Positions 20,355 through 29,757 are shown, counted from the stretch's first letter. The stretch is DNA of 64,000 bases from Crocinitomicaceae bacterium (GCA_017983465.1 JAGOBK010000008.1:38178-102177); one strand, 5' to 3'. Program-made: numbers and translations. The notes: generated by a model not told the origin, from the letters alone.

Positions 20355-20927
20355 ATGGCTGTCAACTTGACTTACCATCAGAGTGCATTTCGTCTGGATG
20401 AGGAAATGAAACTCGTTGAACGTGCGAAAGAACATCCGCGTTATTTTGCTCCTTTGTACGAACGTTACCATGAAGCGATTTTTCGCTATGTGTTCAAACG
20501 TGTGGATGAAACCGAAAGTGCGTATGACATCACATCTTGTGTGTTCATCAAGGCAATGGGAAGTATCCAAAAATATGAGAATAGGGGAGTGCCTTTCTCT
20601 TCTTGGTTATTTCGCATTGCGAAGAGTGAGTTGTATCAATCTTTCCGCGATAAAAAAGCGCAACGCACCGTGAGCATCGATTCCGTAACCTTAAAGCAGG
20701 TGATGGATGATTTCACAGATGACAGCAGCGAGGAAAACCGCGCAAAATTATTAGTGGCTTTAGGAAAACTGAAGGAAGCACAATTACAGTTAATCGAAAT
20801 GCGTTTTTTTGAAAAACGTTCTTTCAGAGAAATTGGTGAAATTGTTGGGCTTTCTGAAAATAATGCAAAAGTAAAAACGTTTCGTGCGCTTTTGAAATTG
20901 AAAGAATTGTTTAATAAAAAAGAATGA
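20355..20927 (+). CDS. ECF-type RNA polymerase sigma factor
   Basis: A 190-residue sigma-70 family protein of the extracytoplasmic-function type. The ATG at 20355 is chosen because the first 20 codons of the longer frame do not belong to the family. Region 2 covers LYERYHEAIFRYVFKRV to SSWLFRIAKSELYQSFRDKK, and region 4 covers the helix-turn-helix around RSFREIGEIVGLSENNAKV. The stop codon overlaps the ATG of a tiny membrane protein (ATGA), which may be its anti-sigma partner. The regulon is unknown. Confidence 0.88.
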   Translation: MAVNLTYHQSAFRLDEEMKLVERAKEHPRYFAPLYERYHEAIFRYVFKRVDETESAYDITSCVFIKAMGSIQKYENRGVPFSSWLFRIAKSELYQSFRDKKAQRTVSIDSVTLKQVMDDFTDDSSEENRAKLLVALGKLKEAQLQLIEMRFFEKRSFREIGEIVGLSENNAKVKTFRALLKLKELFNKKE

Positions 20928-21091
20928 ACATGATAAAATTTCTACTGGACAGGGAAGAGCCTAGCTCCGAACAAATTCGACAACGAATGGATTTTGATTC
21001 CATTTATGGTGGAGTAAAATATCAAAAATGGATCATGAATCCCTGGATTTATGTCCTAGGTGGTGTTTTTACTGCATTGATTTGGTTCTAA
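20924..21091 (+). CDS. 55-residue membrane protein coupled to the sigma factor
   Basis: An ATGA overlap with the sigma-factor stop couples translation of this 55-codon frame. The protein has a short charged N-terminal part (DREEPSSEQIRQRMDFDSI) and one membrane helix at the C terminus (residues about 40-55, NPWIYVLGGVFTALIWF). It has the size, position and topology expected of a minimal anti-sigma factor, but no anti-sigma domain motif can be recognised. The function is inferred from context alone. Confidence 0.55.
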   Translation: MNMIKFLLDREEPSSEQIRQRMDFDSIYGGVKYQKWIMNPWIYVLGGVFTALIWF

Positions 21092-21139
21092 ACTTTGGTA
21101 CTTTCCCTGCGATGTAGAAATTAGTTTTTACATTTGTAT

Positions 21140-22183
21140 ATGTACCAAATCGTTCGTTCCATTTTGTTCCGCTTTGACGCGGAAAAAGTCCATTATTTTG
21201 TTGTTGGACTCCTACAGTTAATCGTGAAATTCCCACCAACAAAGTGGATTTTTCGTTCCATGTATCACGTAGAACATCCAGCTTTGGAACGTGAATTCAT
21301 CGGTTTAAAATTCCCTAATCCAGTTGGACTTGCCGCTGGATTTGATAAAAATGCCAGGTATTTCAACGAATTGGAAAGTTGTGGTTTTGGATTTATAGAA
21401 ATCGGAACCGTCACTCCCTTGGCTCAACCAGGCAACGACCTACCGCGATTGTTTCGTTTGAAAAAAGACGAAGCGATTTTGAATCGCATGGGATTCAATA
21501 ACGACGGTGTGCAAGAAGCCTTGAAACACTTGAAGGCAAGAAAAAATCACCAACTCATCATTGGTGGGAACATTGGGAAGAATAAATGGACTCCCAACGA
21601 AGAGGCACTGAACGATTACCTGATTTGTTTTGATGCCCTGTTCGATGAGGTTGATTATTTTGTGGTGAATGTTTCTTCACCGAATACGCCAAACTTACGT
21701 GCGTTGCAAGAAAAAGGCCCATTGATGGAATTATTGTCCACCTTGCAGCAAAAAAACGAAGCGAAAGCGACTCCAAAACCTATTTTATTGAAAATCGCGC
21801 CAGATTTGACGAACGAACAATTGGATGAAATCATCGAGATTGTACAGGAAACAAAAATCGCTGGACTCATTGCAACAAACACGACCATTAGTCGCGAAGG
21901 ATTAATCACTCCGAGTTCGGAAGTGGAAGCTTTGGGCGCTGGTGGAGTTTCTGGTAAACCCTTAACGGAACGTTCGACTGAAGTGATTCGCTACATTCAT
22001 ACAAAATCAAATGGAAGTATCCCGATGATTGCTGTAGGTGGAATTCATACGGCACAAGATGCATTAGATAAAATAGATGCAGGAGCGACCTTGGTTCAAT
22101 TGTATTCTGGATTCATCTACGAAGGACCAGGATTGATCAAGGAAATCAATAAAGCATTGATCAAAAAAGCACAGCATGCCTAG
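21140..22183 (+). CDS. pyrD: Dihydroorotate dehydrogenase (quinone), class 2
   Basis: A 347-residue flavoenzyme that oxidises dihydroorotate to orotate in pyrimidine synthesis and passes electrons to quinone. The ATG at 21140 is preferred to the in-frame TTG at 21134. An N-terminal membrane-associated helix, characteristic of class 2, precedes the barrel. Motifs are [32 protein letters not shown] (catalytic Ser) and GGVSGKPL. Length is normal. The last eight bases overlap the HMG-CoA lyase gene, so the two are co-transcribed. Confidence 0.96.
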   Translation: MYQIVRSILFRFDAEKVHYFVVGLLQLIVKFPPTKWIFRSMYHVEHPALEREFIGLKFPNPVGLAAGFDKNARYFNELESCGFGFIEIGTVTPLAQPGNDLPRLFRLKKDEAILNRMGFNNDGVQEALKHLKARKNHQLIIGGNIGKNKWTPNEEALNDYLICFDALFDEVDYFVVNVSSPNTPNLRALQEKGPLMELLSTLQQKNEAKATPKPILLKIAPDLTNEQLDEIIEIVQETKIAGLIATNTTISREGLITPSSEVEALGAGGVSGKPLTERSTEVIRYIHTKSNGSIPMIAVGGIHTAQDALDKIDAGATLVQLYSGFIYEGPGLIKEINKALIKKAQHA

Positions 22184-23033
22184 TTTGAAAATCGTTGAAT
22201 GTCCGAGAGATGCGATGCAAGGATTGCATGAGTTTATTCCCACGGAGTTAAAAACGCAGTACATCAATCAACTGTTGAACTGTGGATTCGACACCATCGA
22301 TTTTGGAAGTTTTGTTTCTCCGAAAGCCATTCCACAGATGCGCGATACAGCCGACGTATTGAAAGGATTAAACCTGAATACTTCTTCTAAATTATTGGCC
22401 ATTGTTGCCAATGATCGCGGAGCAAACGATGCGGCATCCTTTGATGAAATTCAGTACCTAGGTTACCCATTTTCCATTTCTGAAAAATTTCAACAACGAA
22501 ATACGAATACATCCATCGAAGATTCCCTTCATCAAGTGGAAAAATTACAATCCATTGCGCATCAAGCAAAAAAGGAATTGGTAGTTTACCTTTCTATGGG
22601 ATTCGGAAATCCTTACGGAGAGGAGTGGAATCCCGAATTGGTTTTGAGTTGGTCAGAACGGTTACACAATGACTTTGGCGTTTCCATTTTAGCACTATCG
22701 GATACAATTGGATGTGCTGATCCAACCGATGTACGAAATCTGTTTCCCATCCTTCAATCTGCCTTGCCAAAAGTGGAGTTTGGTGCACATTTTCACACCG
22801 TTCGCGAAAAAGCAGCGGCGGTGATTGAATCCGCATACGAAGGTGGATGCCGTCGTTTTGATACAGCAATCAAAGGATACGGCGGTTGTCCAATGGCGAA
22901 GGATGAGCTCACGGGAAATCTTGCCACAGAGCAGTTGACATCTTGGATGACGGAACGAGGTATTGAATCCGGATTGGACATGGATGCTTTTCAAAAAGCG
23001 TTTCTTGCCTCAAGCACTATTTTTAATTCGTAA
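22176..23033 (+). CDS. mvaB: Hydroxymethylglutaryl-CoA lyase
   Basis: A 285-residue aldolase-type enzyme that splits HMG-CoA to acetoacetate and acetyl-CoA in leucine breakdown. It carries ECPRDAMQG (the Arg-Asp pair that binds metal and substrate; the usual Gly after Asp is Ala here), the metal-binding HFH motif in [11 protein letters not shown], and the active-site loop Cys in [13 protein letters not shown]. Length is typical. It overlaps the end of pyrD, an unusual metabolic pairing that reflects compact gene packing rather than a shared pathway. Confidence 0.9.
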   Translation: MPSLKIVECPRDAMQGLHEFIPTELKTQYINQLLNCGFDTIDFGSFVSPKAIPQMRDTADVLKGLNLNTSSKLLAIVANDRGANDAASFDEIQYLGYPFSISEKFQQRNTNTSIEDSLHQVEKLQSIAHQAKKELVVYLSMGFGNPYGEEWNPELVLSWSERLHNDFGVSILALSDTIGCADPTDVRNLFPILQSALPKVEFGAHFHTVREKAAAVIESAYEGGCRRFDTAIKGYGGCPMAKDELTGNLATEQLTSWMTERGIESGLDMDAFQKAFLASSTIFNS

Positions 23034-23042
23034 TTTAGAAGC

Positions 23043-23717
23043 ATGAATCGATTGAAAACGAAAAAAGGCCTACTCATTGTTTTTGTGACACTTGTTGTTG
23101 TGGTGATCATGGTAACAATGAACCAGAAATCTGATGAGCCAACGGTGATAGAAACTCCGAAAAAGGAAACTTCCCGCATCGAATACATTTCCACGGACTT
23201 CAATCAAAACACCTTTACGGATGGAAATGAGTTGAAATTATTGAAGGAATTAAAAATATGTGACACCACGATTCTCGACGGTCAACTCGGATCATGTTCA
23301 CCAAAGTTTTTCCGTTTTTTCAAATTGAATGATGCCGTTTCACTGAAAAATGCCTTTTTGCTGTTGGTCAATGGAGCTGCCTATCCGAATGATCCTGAAA
23401 ACTTTAAATCCAGACGTATTCTTATTTTTGAACGCGAAAAAGGCCAACTTGTGTTGACAAATACCATCAAAGGAAATGTGATTGAGCGCAGAAAAAATGG
23501 ACCTTCGACTTACGATGATTTGGTGATTCGTTTTCGTTTAGATGAGTACGACGAGGCCTACCATTGTGTGTTCAAATGGAAGGATGGCAAATACGATTTC
23601 AGCAGTTGTGAGGAACTTTATTCTTACAATTGCAAAGGAAAAGTGAAGCCGGAACTCATTGATTCCGTTTCGATTGAAGTGAACAAAATCCTCCATGACG
23701 AAAAGTTACTTTTTTAG
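23043..23717 (+). CDS. Membrane-anchored protein of unknown function
   Basis: A 224-residue protein with one N-terminal membrane helix (residues about 8-26) and a soluble exported domain containing several Cys residues (KICDTTI, QLGSCSP, AYHCVFKW, SSCEELYSYNC) that may form disulphides. No family is recognised. It lies nine bases after the HMG-CoA lyase stop and overlaps the next lipoprotein gene by 23 bases, so it is part of the same transcript. Confidence 0.55.
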   Translation: MNRLKTKKGLLIVFVTLVVVVIMVTMNQKSDEPTVIETPKKETSRIEYISTDFNQNTFTDGNELKLLKELKICDTTILDGQLGSCSPKFFRFFKLNDAVSLKNAFLLLVNGAAYPNDPENFKSRRILIFEREKGQLVLTNTIKGNVIERRKNGPSTYDDLVIRFRLDEYDEAYHCVFKWKDGKYDFSSCEELYSYNCKGKVKPELIDSVSIEVNKILHDEKLLF

Positions 23718-24129
23718 TTTCCTCCTGCTTGGTTCCTTGTTCAGCGCATGTTCAGGGAGTATCCGCACGGATACGGTAGATTTCACACAGGGATTTACGG
23801 ATGGCAACAGCAAAGTTTGGATGGTGGAAAAAACCATTTCCCCAAATGGAGCGGTGAGTATTAAGCAGTCCTTGCAACAGGAAGTCATCATTTTTTACCA
23901 ATCCGGAAACTGTTTACTAACGAATCTTCAAAAATTAGCAGCGGGAAAAGGAGTCCATGGAAAGATGGAGTTTGATCACGAAAAACACTACGTTACGCTC
24001 CGTTTTCCTCATGAAGAACGCCTATTCGAATTTGAATTCACCAATGAAAATCTCTTGATTCTTTATCCACTCGAAGGCTCTGATTACACGAATGCCATGG
24101 AATTGATTCCGTTTCCAGAGTTGAATTAG
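23695..24129 (+). CDS. Small lipoprotein of unknown function
   Basis: A 144-residue lipoprotein with lipobox LFSAC at residues about 15-19. The mature part has a lipocalin-like strand pattern (segments KVWMVEKTISPNGA and YVTLRFPHEERLFEFEF), which would fit a small beta-barrel of the kind seen in many Bacteroidota lipoproteins. The start at 23695 overlaps the previous gene by 23 bases. No specific function can be assigned. Confidence 0.55.
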   Translation: MTKSYFFSFLLLGSLFSACSGSIRTDTVDFTQGFTDGNSKVWMVEKTISPNGAVSIKQSLQQEVIIFYQSGNCLLTNLQKLAAGKGVHGKMEFDHEKHYVTLRFPHEERLFEFEFTNENLLILYPLEGSDYTNAMELIPFPELN

Positions 24130-24274
24130 GTTCTAACGGAGTGTTAAACAATTCGGATTAAATTTTTCTCAATAGTTGGTTTGAGATTGGAGTGAAGGGA
24201 TCTGAAGGTAATAAGATCCTATTTATACCTAGTAATTCGGATAACAAAATAATTATTTCACAACCCAAGGCACA

Positions 24275-25702
24275 TTATCTTTTATTATTGAAACGATAAG
24301 TCAATCCAAAACTAAGACAATCTGCATTTCCATTCACCCTAATCTGACTGAAAACGGTTGCTTGATTTTCTGCTGTATAGTTAAAAGGAATGAGCATTCC
24401 TTTACTCAAACCAAACTGATGGCGGTAAGCAATAGTAAACAAAATGTGATTACTTAATCGCAAGTCTTTACTTATCCCGAAATATGCCAAAGGAAATAAT
24501 TTATTGTTGTATTGGTAGGAATAGTTGTAGGATAAAAACACTTGATTCGGATTATTAGGATAATAGGCTGTGGAAGATCCGCCCCCACCTCCGCTACCAT
24601 TTAGGTAAGAAAATGAAATTCCACCAACTAAATTGCACAAATATTTATTGCTTTTTGGAAAGGGAAGCATTCTTCTTTTCATGCCCAAATCAACCGTTAA
24701 TAAATTGAATAGACTGGATCCACTTAAACCTGTGCCGTATTTTTGATCTCTAATCCACAACCAATACGAATCAATCGAGACACCGGGTTGAAACGACCAA
24801 TTGTTTTTCCATCCAATAGAAGCATTTAATCGAATACTATAACCTGGACCAGTGGCGTTTTTGAAAACATTATCCGCATGATTCATAATCTTACTTTGAT
24901 TCATGAATGCACCCTGATGAAGTTGAATTAATACAGCTTTCGAAGATTGAAAACGATTGTTTATCGTGACTATTTTTTTTGCTTCTTTGCGATTGACACT
25001 GTCCTTCAAAAAAGTTTCTATTTCAGCATTTTTTTTATTTTTTGTCCAAGTATAATGAACGCCTAAATGAATACTGTTTCCCGAATACGTATATGTACCA
25101 TAGGAAGAAGGTCCTGAGTCGGTATAGTTGAACTCCATGGAGTAGATGGGGCGAAAAGACCCATTGAAACTTAAATCAATTCCTATTAAATTTTTATTTT
25201 TTAGTGGAAATTCATAACCAAATTGCAGCTTTATAAAAGGATTTGCTGCTCCTTCAAATTGATAGATGGTTTTTGAAAGGTACGATCCTGTGTATGCTTG
25301 ATAGCTAGATTGAGCGTTCCTCATTAATTTAAAACCTCCGCTAAGCCCTAGAGAAAAAAAGTTAGTTTTAATAGGGATTTTATAGCGTAATCCAGCACCT
25401 AGATTACTACTTAAATATGACCCAGAAGTCCACTTACCGATATCAATAGGATAAGGGAAATAACTCAAGTTATCAAGGCTATAATTAAGGTCGCAAATTA
25501 GATTTTTTGGAAGTTTTATCCCGTAGCTGAAATTTAATGCCGTATGAATATTAGAAAGATTGTCCAGTTGTTTGTTTTCACCAAGGGTGGTGTTTTTTGA
25601 CATTCCTATTCCAGAACTCATGCCAACGGTGAACGTGTTTCCGCTTTGAGCGCTAAGCAATTGTGAAATTGCAATGGATATGATGATTAGGCAATATTTC
25701 AT
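24275..25702 (-). CDS. Outer-membrane beta-barrel protein of unknown function
   Basis: A 475-residue protein with a signal peptide ending LLSAQ, then alternating aromatic and polar residues typical of an outer-membrane barrel (for example YSLDNLSYFPYP and NPNQVFLSYNYSYQY) and a C-terminal phenylalanine-rich strand. A short linker around residue 235 (FLKDSVNRKEAKKIV) may split two barrel halves. No family is recognised. It is the last complete host gene before the integrative element. The 145 bases between it and the previous gene show no clear terminator. Confidence 0.55.
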   Translation of the reverse strand: MKYCLIIISIAISQLLSAQSGNTFTVGMSSGIGMSKNTTLGENKQLDNLSNIHTALNFSYGIKLPKNLICDLNYSLDNLSYFPYPIDIGKWTSGSYLSSNLGAGLRYKIPIKTNFFSLGLSGGFKLMRNAQSSYQAYTGSYLSKTIYQFEGAANPFIKLQFGYEFPLKNKNLIGIDLSFNGSFRPIYSMEFNYTDSGPSSYGTYTYSGNSIHLGVHYTWTKNKKNAEIETFLKDSVNRKEAKKIVTINNRFQSSKAVLIQLHQGAFMNQSKIMNHADNVFKNATGPGYSIRLNASIGWKNNWSFQPGVSIDSYWLWIRDQKYGTGLSGSSLFNLLTVDLGMKRRMLPFPKSNKYLCNLVGGISFSYLNGSGGGGGSSTAYYPNNPNQVFLSYNYSYQYNNKLFPLAYFGISKDLRLSNHILFTIAYRHQFGLSKGMLIPFNYTAENQATVFSQIRVNGNADCLSFGLTYRFNNKR

Positions 25703-25898
25703 CTAAATGAGTTTAATGGAATACTAAATTCTTCCAATTTATTGGTAATTATGTTATTCTAAATTTATTCTATTTAGTAAAGATAAAATATTTCCATACC
25801 GATATCCTGAAATGAAAAACAAAATAAACACGCTGTCGAAATGAATGTTGCTAAAAGTGAAGATATTCACACGTATGGAAGAGGGAAATACTGAATTC

Positions 25899-26159
25899 TC
25901 AAAACCCCTCATACGCTCCCAATCCAAATAGGGCGAAATCGTATTTCGCTGGATCGTTTGGGTCAAAGGAACGGAAGATATCGATGAGTTCTTCGTTCGT
26001 TTTCCAATCGTTTTGTGTGCGGGTGAGGAGTCCGAGTTTGCGGGCAACATTGCCGGTGTGAACATCGAGTGGAATCATTAATTCGGAGGTGGAAATGCTT
26101 TTCCAGATTCCGAAGTCAACGCCTTTGTCGGCTGAACGAACCATCCATCGGAGGAACAT
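25899..26159 (-). pseudogene. C-terminal fragment of chromosomal TIGR02757 (DUF2400) gene
   Basis: The 86 codons here are the C-terminal third of a TIGR02757 protein: they carry KGVDFGIW, PLDVHTGNVARKLGLL and KYDFALFGLG, and the usual end EGF. The first codon, ATG at 26159, is the shared core where the integrative element joined. The missing N-terminal 165 codons are at 41718-42215, and joining them at this ATG restores an uninterrupted frame of 250 codons. The fragment alone lacks the first two thirds of the fold and is presumably inactive. The family resembles HhH-GPD DNA glycosylases in the PLDVH region, but its function is not established. Confidence 0.93.
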
Positions 26160-26182
26160 GTAAGTTCGGGTAATTTAGGTAG
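26157..26182 (+). other. Left attachment half-site of integrative element (attL arm)
   Basis: From the CATG core the sequence runs CATGTAAGTTCGGGTAATTT and on to 26182. The inverse of this arm occurs at 41699-41724, with 22 of 26 positions identical. Together they form a near-palindromic site centred on CATG, as expected for a serine-integrase attP. The stop codon of the recombinase lies inside this arm (26175-26177). Confidence 0.85.
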
Positions 26183-27974
26183 AAGGATAATCAAATCTTA
26201 ATAATTCTTCTGGTTTCAGTTTAATACTTTCATGCATCATTGTAGATGTTGAATAACCCTTGAATATTTTCTTAGGTAACACCTTTACACCCTTTTTATT
26301 TGCTATGTGTTTTTCAACCTCATAATCCTCATCTAATTCATATTGCGAGTATGCCGCTCCACGATAATGATTAACCCATGACCAATTAAGTGCTTGCCAA
26401 TTAGTAACAAATGTGGAGTATTCGTCATAAAATCTATATTTTATTTGTACAGTAAAATAACCAGATTTTTCTTCTTTTGTATGATGTATTTCTATACGCT
26501 CCACTAAGGAATGGACTAGTTTTTTTAAAACATCAAATCCAACATCTTCAGTATAACTTTCTATTGTGGATTTTGTACGTTTATTTCTTGAATGGTTTTC
26601 TACTTCTGAAATATGAATTGTTAACGATTCAAGTTGGCGTTCAATAGACTCAAGTTTTTTCTTAGAATTTACATAATCATTAATGAACGTGTCGATACCT
26701 TTAAGATTAGGGTTCTTCAATAACTTCTCAAAGTGAGCAACAGCCTTTATAGCTTCTGACTTTTCTTTTTCTCTCTTCTCCTTTTCTTCTCTAAGTGCAA
26801 TGGATTCGTTGGCATTTTTAGGAGCATCAACCAAAAGTTTTTTTAGTTCCTTAGAGTTAAAAAGATGTTGCACTATAAAGGTTTCAAATTTTGACAATGA
26901 TATCCCTCTGCTTTCTTTACAGTTTTTGTGAGGTGGTCTTTTACCTTTGCATTTGTAGGAATTATCATTACCCTTTGGTCTTTTCTTGCCTAATATTTCA
27001 TCATTACAATGTGCACAATATACTAAGCCGTTTAACAAATAATGATATTGCTCTTTTCTTCCAACATTTTTTTTATTAATCTCTAGATTAGCATTTACAG
27101 CATCCCATATTTCTGGCTTAATTATTACAGGTATATCTTTATATATTATAAGCTCAACAGGTACTTTAGTTTTTATTAACTTTTCGTTTTCATAAGTAAT
27201 TTTATCTTCATGCCTGTTCCACTCTCGTATGCCTTTATACATTTTGTTTCTTAGCATATCACTAATAACATTACCTCTCCACTTGACATTACTCTTTTGA
27301 AACTTAGTTTTATTTTTTGTGTATTTATCTTTTCTGGTTATTTCACCAGAAAAGTTACCACTAAACTTAGTAGGAACTTCAAGTTTATTAAATTCATTAG
27401 CAATAGAATATGCACCAATGCCTTGAAGTGACATTTCAAACATTTTTATAACATACTCTGCTTCCTCTGGATAAATCTCATATTTTTTATCCGCTCCTCG
27501 TCTATATCCATAAGGATTTAAACCATGTGTTTTTCCTTGTAGCACTTTACTTGCATTTGCTAACCGAACTTTTTTTGATGTAATTTCAGCATAATAAGCG
27601 TTTACTATACTCATTAGTTTTGCAAACATCCTATTTGTTCCATTATCCAAATCAAAGAAAGAACCACCAGGATAATATTTAATATCGTTATTGAGACATT
27701 CGGCAACAAAGAAATCCCAAGTACGTGTGTCTCTTTCAATTCGAGATTGGTCTATACAATAAACGTGTGTAATGTCACCCTTTTTAATATCTCTAAATAA
27801 ATCAGATAGACCGTCACGAATGCTTTCATCAAGAGTTCCACTAATTCCATCATCGATATAAACAGTGTAACCAATCCCTAAATTATTTGCACAAAGAATG
27901 CCAGCGTCACGTTGATTATCAATCGTGTGCTTTTCTTGTCGGTTTTTTGAAGTTCTACAATAAATCCCTAGCAT
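26175..27974 (-). CDS. Large serine recombinase (integrase of the element)
   Basis: A 599-residue protein; the ATG at 27974 is used because the codon two places upstream is TTG. Residues about 1-150 form the resolvase-type catalytic domain with the nucleophile Ser9 in YCRTS and the Arg-rich QSRIERD motif. A recombinase domain follows, then a zinc ribbon with paired Cys (VYCAHC and later KCKGK, HKNCKES), and a coiled coil around residues 390-470. This is the standard architecture of integrases that join attP and attB. The stop codon lies inside the left attachment arm, which places attP directly behind the gene in the circular form. Confidence 0.93.
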   Translation of the reverse strand: MLGIYCRTSKNRQEKHTIDNQRDAGILCANNLGIGYTVYIDDGISGTLDESIRDGLSDLFRDIKKGDITHVYCIDQSRIERDTRTWDFFVAECLNNDIKYYPGGSFFDLDNGTNRMFAKLMSIVNAYYAEITSKKVRLANASKVLQGKTHGLNPYGYRRGADKKYEIYPEEAEYVIKMFEMSLQGIGAYSIANEFNKLEVPTKFSGNFSGEITRKDKYTKNKTKFQKSNVKWRGNVISDMLRNKMYKGIREWNRHEDKITYENEKLIKTKVPVELIIYKDIPVIIKPEIWDAVNANLEINKKNVGRKEQYHYLLNGLVYCAHCNDEILGKKRPKGNDNSYKCKGKRPPHKNCKESRGISLSKFETFIVQHLFNSKELKKLLVDAPKNANESIALREEKEKREKEKSEAIKAVAHFEKLLKNPNLKGIDTFINDYVNSKKKLESIERQLESLTIHISEVENHSRNKRTKSTIESYTEDVGFDVLKKLVHSLVERIEIHHTKEEKSGYFTVQIKYRFYDEYSTFVTNWQALNWSWVNHYRGAAYSQYELDEDYEVEKHIANKKGVKVLPKKIFKGYSTSTMMHESIKLKPEELLRFDYPST

Positions 27975-27977
27975 GAG

Positions 27978-27985
27978 CAAATATA
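27978..27985 (-). promoter_or_regulatory. -7 element TATATTTG of the serine recombinase
   Basis: Minus-strand TATATTTG, an exact TAnnTTTG match, three bases before the recombinase ATG at 27974. It implies a leaderless or nearly leaderless message. The -33 region is AT-rich without a clear TTG. Confidence 0.4.
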
Positions 27986-28142
27986 TAAAATATTAAATAA
28001 CTTAATAAAGGTAATTTAGATGGTTGTTAAAATTGTTCACATAGTACCCACAAAGGTCGTTTTGTCGAACCGCTTAATTCAAGACATTCGACTGTTAGCC
28101 GATGTATATAGGCAACTATTAAAAACACAAAAGGTCTGGTTA

Positions 28143-29501
28143 CTATTCATTTATATCATATTTTAAATTGTTGAGTATTTGTTTGTAATGCTTCTCAACT
28201 GTTGACTTAGCAACACCAGACACCTCTTGAACTTTCCTAATTGTGACTTTTTTGTTTTCCGATAATAAAGTTTTGATAGCCTCAGTTATAACTTCAATTT
28301 TTTCATCTCTAACCAAGTCATTTTTATTTTGTCCTACCCTTATACTGTTTTGCACTACATATACACCTGTATGTTCTGTGTTGTCTTTCTCTTCCTCTTT
28401 GTCATAAATGTTTATATATGTGGTGCAATTCGGATAAGGTGTAGGACAAAATTCTTTGGATGAAAAAGACATGAGTCTTCCAAGAAAGGCATAGCAGTTA
28501 TCGTTTATAATTTCCATCACTGAATCAGTATCCTTCTTAAATACCACCAATGCATCATGAATTGGTATCACGAAAAGACCTTTCTTAACCAAGTCTCTGG
28601 TGATATTATTTATAAACAACTCTGATTCTTGCCGTTGAAGGTCTTGTGCTTTGCTTACATTGATATCAATTTCAATCAAATGCTGAAATGTAATTGGAAA
28701 AAGTTTCTTGAAGGCTATTCCATATTTGCTGTTGCTAATTACACTTGGATTTTGGTTAAAAATAACAGTATTAAAAAACTGTTTTTTAAACTTATTTCTA
28801 GCTATATCAGACGATATATCAACGCCTAATTCGTTGGCTATAATTTGGTATATCCCACCACTGTAAACAGCATTATTAAAAACTTCATCGTCATTGTAAC
28901 GATTGGAAAGCATAACTAACTGAGCACCCTTACCATCAATTTCAATAAATTCGTGACCATCAATATGTTTTAAATACATACGATGCTCACGTTTTAGGCT
29001 AGTTAAAGTATGGAATAACCTTCCTGTGTTTGGTGATTTAGTGATGTAAAGTTTAGGTCTTTCTATAGCTGAAGGCAGTTGCAGTTTTTCAATATTAAAA
29101 AGCACTTGTTTTTCAATTTCGTTTAGACGGCTATAGTTGGTGCTTAGAAAGAAATTGATAGTATTTATTAAGCTATTTGAGGTTATCTCATAACCGATAA
29201 GATTCTTTACAGAAGCCATTAACGTGTAAGTGTAATATGGATAACTTCTATCTTGATAATTTAATTGGCGTTCAACAATACCTTTATTTATAAAGTATTC
29301 GATTATTGGCTTATAGGTTCTATCACCAAATGTTCTTTTTAGGAGTGCAGATGATAAATATATTGATTTTTTATCAGCTCTGTTTCTGATAAGGGTATCA
29401 ATGAAATAGAGGTGTTTGTCTTTTAGGGTAATATTTTCGTTAAAATCAGAATCAACTAGTTGTAGTATTTCTTGAGTTGATTGGATGGAATAAGTTGGCA
29501 T
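28143..29501 (-). CDS. Divergent family-A polymerase-like protein with C-terminal helix-turn-helix
   Basis: A 452-residue protein that I read as a polymerase palm of the Pol I/T7 RNA polymerase superfamily. A TGRL motif near residue 159 matches the Pol I TGRLSS region. Motif A is FIEIDGKGAQ with Asp189; motif B is RNKFK with Arg235 and Lys239 (the RxxxK pattern); motif C is IPIHDALVV with His315-Asp316. No exonuclease domain is present. The N-terminal 120 residues look like a winged-helix region and residues about 416-445 like a helix-turn-helix. A replication protein for the element is the likeliest role. Motif spacing supports this, but the identification is by eye and unproven. Alternatives are a degenerate polymerase acting as a regulator. 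Confidence 0.6.
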   Translation of the reverse strand: MPTYSIQSTQEILQLVDSDFNENITLKDKHLYFIDTLIRNRADKKSIYLSSALLKRTFGDRTYKPIIEYFINKGIVERQLNYQDRSYPYYTYTLMASVKNLIGYEITSNSLINTINFFLSTNYSRLNEIEKQVLFNIEKLQLPSAIERPKLYITKSPNTGRLFHTLTSLKREHRMYLKHIDGHEFIEIDGKGAQLVMLSNRYNDDEVFNNAVYSGGIYQIIANELGVDISSDIARNKFKKQFFNTVIFNQNPSVISNSKYGIAFKKLFPITFQHLIEIDINVSKAQDLQRQESELFINNITRDLVKKGLFVIPIHDALVVFKKDTDSVMEIINDNCYAFLGRLMSFSSKEFCPTPYPNCTTYINIYDKEEEKDNTEHTGVYVVQNSIRVGQNKNDLVRDEKIEVITEAIKTLLSENKKVTIRKVQEVSGVAKSTVEKHYKQILNNLKYDINE

Positions 29502-29547
29502 TTATCATAGTATTCTTGCTTTATGTTATTGTACTTGCTTTTAATGA

Positions 29548-29590
29548 AGCTGGGCAAGAACCAGATGGAGCAACCCATCTGGAACCAGCT
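29548..29590. other. Nested stem-loop upstream of the polymerase-like gene
   Basis: An inner perfect eight-base stem, CCAGATGG (29561-29568) and CCATCTGG (29575-29582), closes a six-base loop. An outer six-base stem, AGCTGG (29548-29553) and CCAGCT (29585-29590), encloses it. It lies 47 bases upstream of the polymerase-like gene in a 531-base stretch without a supported gene. It could be a leader structure of that gene or part of an origin. Confidence 0.6.
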
Positions 29591-29757
29591 AATCCGAAAG
29601 TATCAGATAACAATAAGTATACGATATATAAATAAAAAGTCAAGTCTATTTAACTACCCTTCCCCCATGGGGGGCTTCCCCCGTTACCACCCCCCGTAGA
29701 ACCCTCCCGTATGATGGCTTTATAGGGGGTATGATGCGACTTAATGAATGAGGAGGT

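Noticed and set aside
24130..24274. Possible terminator hairpin (GGATCT...AGATCC) after the lipoprotein gene
   Set aside because: Six-base stem with a ten-base loop and no following T tract; too weak to call.
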